The notes below the pieces were generated by a model, which saw only the letters and a program-made list of their open reading frames with translations, did not search any database and had not been told where the DNA came from. Shown piece by piece: positions 63,815-64,000 of a stretch of 64,000 nt of DNA. Made by a program: the position numbers and the translations under genes. Position 1 is the stretch's first letter. Every line of letters begins with the position of its first letter. The DNA is from an uncultured Lachnospiraceae bacterium (GTDB lineage: Bacteria; Bacillota; Clostridia; Lachnospirales; Lachnospiraceae): contig CANQBH010000001.1 in the NCBI GenBank assembly GCA_947589155.1, positions 166,332 to 230,331 of the forward strand, in the 5' to 3' direction.

Positions 63815-64000
63815 ATGAAAGAGATAATGCCGTTGGATGCGCTTAATCAAGTATATGAAGAAATAGGTTTGTTAATAAAGCAGAAAAAAAGTAGTGTTAA
63901 ACAAGTTGTTAATGACGCAATGATCACCTTGTATTGGGAAATTGGGAAAAGGTTATCTGAGGAGATAACAGGCATCAATAAACCAGAGTATGGTAAGAGA
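63815..64000 (+). CDS. YhcG/DUF1016-type nuclease-like protein (3' end outside window)
   Basis: 62 residues visible. VKQVVNDAMITLYWEIGKRL ... EYGKR matches the N-terminal DUF1016 domain of YhcG-family proteins, whose missing C-terminus is a PD-(D/E)XK-like nuclease. They are often found beside restriction-modification and defence genes. GGAGG lies eight bases before the ATG. The gene is complete at its start but cut by the window end. Confidence 0.75.
   Translation, partial: MKEIMPLDALNQVYEEIGLLIKQKKSSVKQVVNDAMITLYWEIGKRLSEEITGINKPEYGKR

Overview
The window looks like the chromosome of a flagellated, Gram-positive Clostridia, most likely a Lachnospiraceae-type gut bacterium. The evidence is a cdaA-cdaR-glmM operon, a comF gene followed by a flagellar-region zinc-ribbon gene, a Spo0A-like regulator, strong AGGAGG ribosome sites, and glycan loci with glf/GlfT2/Rml genes. 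No rRNA, tRNA or CRISPR array was seen. The first ~25 kb is visibly GC-rich; from ~29 kb to the end the DNA is clearly more AT-rich.

Layout. 0-12 kb is housekeeping: recD2 (5' end cut by the window), an orphan lipoprotein, comF, a flagellar-region protein, two membrane proteins, cdaA-cdaR-glmM, an HPr-like protein and leuA. 11.7-24.6 kb is a rhamnose/galactofuranose glycan locus (rfbD, rfbB, rfbA, glf, a GlfT2-like transferase, five further GT2 enzymes, DUF2304, a flippase); no rfbC is visible. 24.7-28.9 kb is a regulatory junction: a GHKL kinase, a response regulator with a Spo0A-type output domain, a divergent LytTR regulator, an 18-codon micro-ORF and a nuclease-gene remnant.

29.2-61.5 kb is a low-GC surface-glycan island. 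It encodes a WecE aminotransferase, two ATP-grasp ligases, a polyprenyl-phosphate glycosyltransferase, a sialyltransferase-like protein, two tandem asparagine-synthase-like enzymes, three large membrane proteins, four Gfo/Idh dehydrogenases, a flippase, a nearly complete legionaminic-acid pathway of the GDP-sugar type known from Campylobacter (legB, legC, ptmE, acetyltransferase, neuC, neuB and two CMP-transferases), an MBOAT/AlgX-like O-acetylation pair, a formyltransferase, a PIG-L deacetylase and a serine-acetyltransferase-like protein. 61.5-64 kb is accessory debris: an IS481-type remnant, an HTH gene, an EcoRI-type methyltransferase fragment, a frameshifted unknown gene and the start of a YhcG-family nuclease.

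Main discovery. Six runs of 7-9 G lie inside or at the end of genes of the low-GC island (35526, 37345, 40224, 50448, 54840, 60927). I saw no run this long elsewhere in the window. Three genes are out of frame exactly at the run and would be restored by one G more or less (two asparagine-synthase-like genes, one acetyltransferase). Two are in frame (a dehydrogenase and the MBOAT acyltransferase). One run ends the CMP-sugar synthetase gene, and one added G would extend it to overlap the next start codon. This is the signature of slipped-strand phase variation as in Campylobacter flagellar and surface glycan loci, here in a Firmicute legionaminic-acid island. The cell could in principle shuffle amidation, O-acetylation, N-acylation and sugar-oxidation steps of one glycan independently.
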